9,518 bases of DNA, taken from contig JBQTGY010000064.1 of NCBI GenBank assembly GCA_052390415.1, positions 1-9,518 of the forward strand, written 5' to 3'. This document shows positions 6,587-9,518 of the stretch, piece by piece. Within the stretch, counting starts at the first letter, position 1. Each line of letters starts with the position of its first letter. The notes beneath the pieces were generated by a model. The model was not told the origin of the DNA. It did not search any database and was given only the letters and a program-made list of their open reading frames with translations. The stretch comes from JANNWF01 sp052390415 (GTDB taxonomy: Bacteria > Pseudomonadota > Gammaproteobacteria > Xanthomonadales > Xanthomonadaceae). Position numbers and translations under genes: made by a program.

Positions 6587-7207
6587 ATGCTGAAGCAAGT
6601 CCTCATTGCCAGCAGCAACCCCGGCAAGCTCGCCGAGTTGCGCGAGCTACTCGCGCCAGTCGGCATCGAAGTCATCCCGCAATCGGCGTTCAACATCATC
6701 GACGCCGATGAAACCGCCAGCACCTTCGTCGAAAACGCCTTGCTCAAAGCCCGCCATGCGGCGCGCATCAGCGGCCTGCCGACACTGGCAGATGATTCCG
6801 GCCTCTGCGTCGACGCACTGAACGGCGCGCCCGGCCTGCACTCGGCGCGCTACGCCGGCCGGCACGGTGACAGTGCGGCCAATATCCAGAAGTTGCTGGC
6901 AGCCATCGAGCATGTCGAAGAGGCCAAACGCAGCGCCTATTTCATCTGTGTACTGGTTTTGTTGCGAAGCCCCGACGACCCCGCCCCGCTGATTGCCGAA
7001 GGCCGCTGGTTTGGTCGCATCTTGCACTCACCGAAAGGTGCGGCCGGGTTTGGGTACGACCCAGTATTCCTCGATCCCGACTCGAACCGTAGTGCGGCCG
7101 AGCTGCTCGCTGCGACCAAACATGCATGCAGCCATCGAGGGATTGCTCTGCGTCAGTTGCTCAGCAAGCTGCAGGTGGACGCAGCGCCACGCCAATCGTT
7201 GAGCTAA
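6587..7207 (+). CDS. rdgB: XTP/dITP diphosphatase (non-canonical purine NTP pyrophosphatase)
   Basis: A 206-residue Ham1/RdgB protein which hydrolyses dITP, ITP and XTP to monophosphates and keeps deaminated purines out of DNA and RNA. Motifs: 'SSNPGK' (9-14) for triphosphate binding; 'DETASTFVENALLKARHAA' (41-59); 'LADDSGLCVDALNGAPGLHS' (67-86) with the catalytic/metal acidic pair D69-D70; 'SARYAG' (86-91); 'GFGYDPVF' (154-161); and 'CSHRGIAL' (181-188) for base recognition. The segment usually 'EEKxxxSHRG' reads 'AATKHACSHRG', so the conserved Glu before Lys is missing. The open frame extends upstream, but the family starts at 'MLKQVLIASSNPGK', fixing the start at 6587. The ribosome site is weak (AGGGCAG), suggesting expression from the rph transcript. 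Confidence 0.96.
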   Translation: MLKQVLIASSNPGKLAELRELLAPVGIEVIPQSAFNIIDADETASTFVENALLKARHAARISGLPTLADDSGLCVDALNGAPGLHSARYAGRHGDSAANIQKLLAAIEHVEEAKRSAYFICVLVLLRSPDDPAPLIAEGRWFGRILHSPKGAAGFGYDPVFLDPDSNRSAAELLAATKHACSHRGIALRQLLSKLQVDAAPRQSLS

Positions 7208-7423
7208 CGTCGGCGTGCCAGACAAAAACCGAAATCGCTTAGGAATTTCAGTTACGGGACCTGGTCGAATTTCCGCCCAGCGAATACTCATCTGCAAGCA
7301 GAATTCGACGCTGGGCGAAGCTCACCTACAGCCGCAACCCCGTCGTATCATCGGAGCAACGCTGCCGGCGCATCCAGCGGATTGCCTGCCGCGTAAACAA
7401 GCCAACTCGTTAGGAGACGGAGC
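7208..7423 (+). promoter_or_regulatory. Leader region of the exported protein/protease operon
   Basis: A 216-bp gap with no gene. TATCAT (7346-7351) is a five-of-six match to a -10 box, but I find no matching -35. AGGAG (7412-7416), seven bases before the ATG at 7424, is the strongest ribosome binding site of the plus-strand genes. The middle of the gap holds the crossing inverted repeats described separately. No rdgB terminator with a T run is seen. Confidence 0.35.
7264..7317. repeat. Nested and crossing inverted repeats upstream of the secreted pair
   Basis: Three perfect inverted pairs overlap here. GTCGAATT (7264-7271) pairs with AATTCGAC (7302-7309); CGCCCAGCG (7274-7282) pairs with CGCTGGGCG (7309-7317); and TCTGC-AA-GCAGA (7291-7302) forms a small hairpin inside. 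The first two cross, so as RNA they would be alternatives or a pseudoknot; as DNA they could be operator half-sites. CGAAT (7281-7285) can also pair with ATTCG (7303-7307). Confidence 0.6.
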
Positions 7424-7981
7424 ATGAAGGCGCATTCAACTTGGCTGATCCTGCTTGCTTTGGTTGCGGGGCCCGTCATGGGCGCGTGCGACGGCAAGCT
7501 GCTCGCAGAACTACGGACAACCTCGCCGCTCAAGGCCGCCGAACCAGATGCCAGCTTCGTTGTGCAGGTCTTCGATTCGGGCTGCTTTTCCGCCCACCGA
7601 CCTTTTTATGACGTGCATGCCGGCACCCGTTGGGGGCGCATGGCGCCTGCCGATCTGAGTCGGTTCCTCGGCGAAATCGAATCCAGCCAAGTCAAATCGA
7701 TCCGGCCCGAACAGTTGCGCCAGCGACTCGACGCCGCCTTGCAGGCGGCCACCAAGTCTTCCGCCAGAACGACCCTATGGCACGTGGCTGACGGCAACAT
7801 GGTCGCGATGCATTTTGCGAGCCTCGGCAAGTCGGACGAGTCCTTTCAATTCGAATGGAGAACCCTGGACAAGGACTTGCTCAACCACCCAAGCGATCAA
7901 GAACTGCTGGGAATCAAGGCGACCGAAGCGATGTTTTTGGATCTCGACCGGGCGTTGTTCGAAGAGGGGCAACAACAATGA
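7424..7981 (+). CDS. Exported protein of unknown function, coupled to metalloprotease
   Basis: I do not recognise a family for this 185-residue protein. The N-terminus 'MKAHSTWLILLALVAGPVMG' is a clear signal sequence. Cleavage could be by signal peptidase I near G20/A21 or, as 'MGAC' weakly resembles a lipobox, by the lipoprotein peptidase leaving C22 first. The only cysteines are C22 and C54, so a disulphide is possible if C22 is not lipidated. The pattern of strand, glycine turn, then 'HAGTRWGRMAPADLSRFLGE' (65-84) vaguely recalls small periplasmic domains of the DUF6438 kind, at low confidence. The rest is mixed alpha/beta with a charged C-terminus ending 'EEGQQQ'. It has a strong AGGAG ribosome site. 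Its TGA stop overlaps the next ATG as ATGA, implying translational coupling and a shared role with the protease. It could be an inhibitor, chaperone or membrane anchor for it, which is inference only. Confidence 0.85.
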   Translation: MKAHSTWLILLALVAGPVMGACDGKLLAELRTTSPLKAAEPDASFVVQVFDSGCFSAHRPFYDVHAGTRWGRMAPADLSRFLGEIESSQVKSIRPEQLRQRLDAALQAATKSSARTTLWHVADGNMVAMHFASLGKSDESFQFEWRTLDKDLLNHPSDQELLGIKATEAMFLDLDRALFEEGQQQ

Positions 7982-9396
7982 ACAGAACTCCTGTTTTTCT
8001 CGCGGTCGCGATGTTGGTCGCCGGTTCACCTGCCGGTGCCGGCGTGTTCCTCAAGTTTGGTGGGCAGCCTGCGTCGCAAGTCGTGCACCCCAAGGGCTAT
8101 AACGGCTCAGGTGCCGCACTGAACATCAGTGTCTGCCTGAATCCGAACCTGCCTGCCACGGGTGGCCTCGCCCAAGCGGAACAGTCGGTTCGCAATGCCG
8201 TCGCCGAGTACAACCGGCTGCAAGGCAAGGTAGGCAATGTCATCACCAATCCCACTCCCAATGACGATTTCGAAGGCGTGTTACTGCATGAACTGGGTCA
8301 CTGCCTTGGCATGGATCACACCACGTTCGGGCCTTCTGAAGTCGGCAGTGGCTCACCACTGTTGTACTTTGCCAATGCCGGCCCTGGCACCAACGCAACG
8401 ATCAACGCCGTGGTGGGTGCCGACAATGTTCGCGCCACCCGCGACGACGCGCGCTCGGATGACGTGAACTTCAACTGGTTTCGCTCCGGCAACAACAACC
8501 CATTCGATGTTTTGCCGGCGACCATCGACCGCACTACCTATTCAATCAATACGGCGAACCTTCCCGGTGGTCACAACTATGTCGAGGTGGCGACAAGTTT
8601 TGGACCTTGCAACGGCAGCCAACCTGACTCAAGCACGCTACGCGGGCAGCCGCGAACTCAAAACACGATGTTCCCGGTGATCTGCGGAAACAATCTGCTG
8701 CGGGAACTTTCACGGGATGACGCCGCATTACTGCGAATCGCCCGCGCTGGCGTCAACGGCGTGCAAGGCAACGCAGACGACTACACGGCCACGCTCACCT
8801 ATGTTGGCCAGACCAGCACCTGCGACATCGTTATCGGTTTCGCCAATTCGACGGGGTACGCGCAGTGTGATGTGGGGGCTACGCTCGGCGGCGGTTTGGG
8901 CACCGACGCGGCAATCACCACGGCTGTCATCACGCATCGGCTGAGCGTCCCATGGGCATACAACCAGGTCGACACCACCAACTCTGCCGTCGGCCCGCAA
9001 TTCGCCGCCAACAGCCCCGCCAACAACAGCACCACCGCCATGGGTGGCGGTACCATCGGCACTCAGCTCAATCGCAACATCACGTTTACCGTGAGCGGCG
9101 GCTCGGGTGCTGGCACCACCCAACTCACCTGTACGGTCGGCTCGGGCACGGTCAGCGTGGCGTCGGGCTCGCCGCAAACGGTCAACGTGGGTGGCAGCGC
9201 CAACGCGGTGGTGGCGCGTTTTACCCTGACCGCGTCGGCACAAACTGGCGTGATCAATTGTGCCGCCGTTCGCCAAGGCGCGGCGACCAACAATTTCAGC
9301 TACACCTTCACCGCCAATGCCGGCACCGTGATCCCCGCCAGTCGGGTGTTTTGTAGTGGCTTCGAGATTGGCGAAGTGACGGGGTGTGTGAACTAG
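7978..9396 (+). CDS. Secreted metzincin/matrixin-like zinc metalloprotease with GFE C-terminal tail
   Basis: A 472-residue exported protein. The signal peptide ends at 'SPAGA' (cleavage after A21). The zinc motif 'HELGHCLGMDH' (104-114) fits HExxHxxGxxH, with three His ligands and catalytic E105; the preceding helix 'AQAEQSVRNAVAEYNRL' (65-81) and downstream 'NTMFPV' (229-234, Met-turn candidate M231) followed by 'ELSRDDAALLRIA' (243-255) are matrixin-like. About 116 residues separate the last His from the Met-turn, much longer than in classical matrixins. There is no obvious inhibitory prodomain or cysteine switch. Residues 268-335 are beta-rich, then an Ig-like Ser/Thr/Gly/Asn-rich domain (about 336-450) with C385 and C428, then the tail 'VFCSGFEIGEVTGC' (457-470). 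The mature chain has ten cysteines, fitting an oxidising location. The start at 7978 is set by the signal peptide, the ATGA overlap and a GAGGGG ribosome site eight bases away; an open frame extends upstream without meaning. Confidence 0.88.
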   Translation: MNRTPVFLAVAMLVAGSPAGAGVFLKFGGQPASQVVHPKGYNGSGAALNISVCLNPNLPATGGLAQAEQSVRNAVAEYNRLQGKVGNVITNPTPNDDFEGVLLHELGHCLGMDHTTFGPSEVGSGSPLLYFANAGPGTNATINAVVGADNVRATRDDARSDDVNFNWFRSGNNNPFDVLPATIDRTTYSINTANLPGGHNYVEVATSFGPCNGSQPDSSTLRGQPRTQNTMFPVICGNNLLRELSRDDAALLRIARAGVNGVQGNADDYTATLTYVGQTSTCDIVIGFANSTGYAQCDVGATLGGGLGTDAAITTAVITHRLSVPWAYNQVDTTNSAVGPQFAANSPANNSTTAMGGGTIGTQLNRNITFTVSGGSGAGTTQLTCTVGSGTVSVASGSPQTVNVGGSANAVVARFTLTASAQTGVINCAAVRQGAATNNFSYTFTANAGTVIPASRVFCSGFEIGEVTGCVN

Positions 9397-9518
9397 TGGA
9401 CTGTAACGGACAAATCGAAAGTAGCTCGCTCGGTCTGGCCGCGCTGGACTTGCTCCTCACTCCGCCAATGGCTTTGGCTATTGGCCTCGCTCCGGAGCGG
9501 CGTCCATCACGCCCATCC
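9397..9518. other. Downstream tail without recognisable gene
   Basis: No open frame with family character is seen on either strand. GCCAAT (9464-9469) and ATTGGC (9480-9485) form an inverted pair, and GCTCCGGAGC (9489-9498) is a perfect palindrome; there is no T run for a standard terminator. It resembles the start of another repeat-rich spacer, but the window ends before this can be judged. Confidence 0.4.

Noticed and set aside
7855..7977. 41-residue upstream extension of the metalloprotease frame
   Set aside because: It overlaps the preceding gene and would bury the clear signal peptide that begins at 7978.

Overview
The window looks like chromosome from a GC-rich gammaproteobacterium of the Xanthomonadales (Lysobacterales) type. 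Three things support this: the conserved gene order spoT-rpoZ-gmk-yicC facing rph-rdgB; a guanylate kinase with the 'DYKGTARQSV' segment that I recall from Xanthomonas-type Gmk; and GTAG-headed palindromic repeats of the Stenotrophomonas/Xanthomonas kind. An exported protein at the right end, ending in a cysteine-bracketed 'CSGFE' tail, suggests the Rhodanobacteraceae/Lysobacter side of the order. This is family memory plus inspection; no search was run.

Layout. Positions 1-798 carry no convincing gene. They hold a repeat-rich island: two inverted copies of a 35-bp dispersed repeat, a 20-unit hexanucleotide array, several perfect palindromes built on a CATGGATG core, and a double-hairpin terminator for spoT. 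From 5631 down to 799 on the minus strand runs a stress/nucleotide cluster: yicC (RNA-processing protein), gmk (GMP kinase), an SRPBCC/AHSA1-like gene, rpoZ (RNA polymerase omega) and spoT (ppGpp synthetase/hydrolase). A TATAAT promoter candidate precedes rpoZ, and a clean intrinsic terminator lies between rpoZ and spoT, so the cluster is probably not one uniform transcript. A head-to-head pair of GTAG repeats lies between the SRPBCC gene and rpoZ.

On the plus strand, divergent from yicC, are rph (RNase PH) and rdgB (non-canonical purine NTP pyrophosphatase), separated by a 76-bp two-hairpin element. After a 216-bp gap with an unusual crossing inverted repeat come two accessory genes joined by an ATGA overlap. 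The first is a 185-aa exported or lipidated protein that I do not recognise. The second is a 472-aa secreted zinc metalloprotease of metzincin/matrixin type with a C-terminal beta-rich domain and the GFE tail. The last 122 bases hold no recognisable gene.

How the genes fit together: the core block links guanine nucleotide supply (Gmk), the alarmone made from GTP/GDP (SpoT), an RNA polymerase subunit connected to ppGpp response in other proteobacteria (omega), RNA 3'-end processing (RNase PH), YicC RNA turnover and nucleotide-pool cleaning (RdgB). The most novel-looking part is the right-hand pair, where the unknown small exported protein is translationally coupled to a protease that has no visible prodomain.
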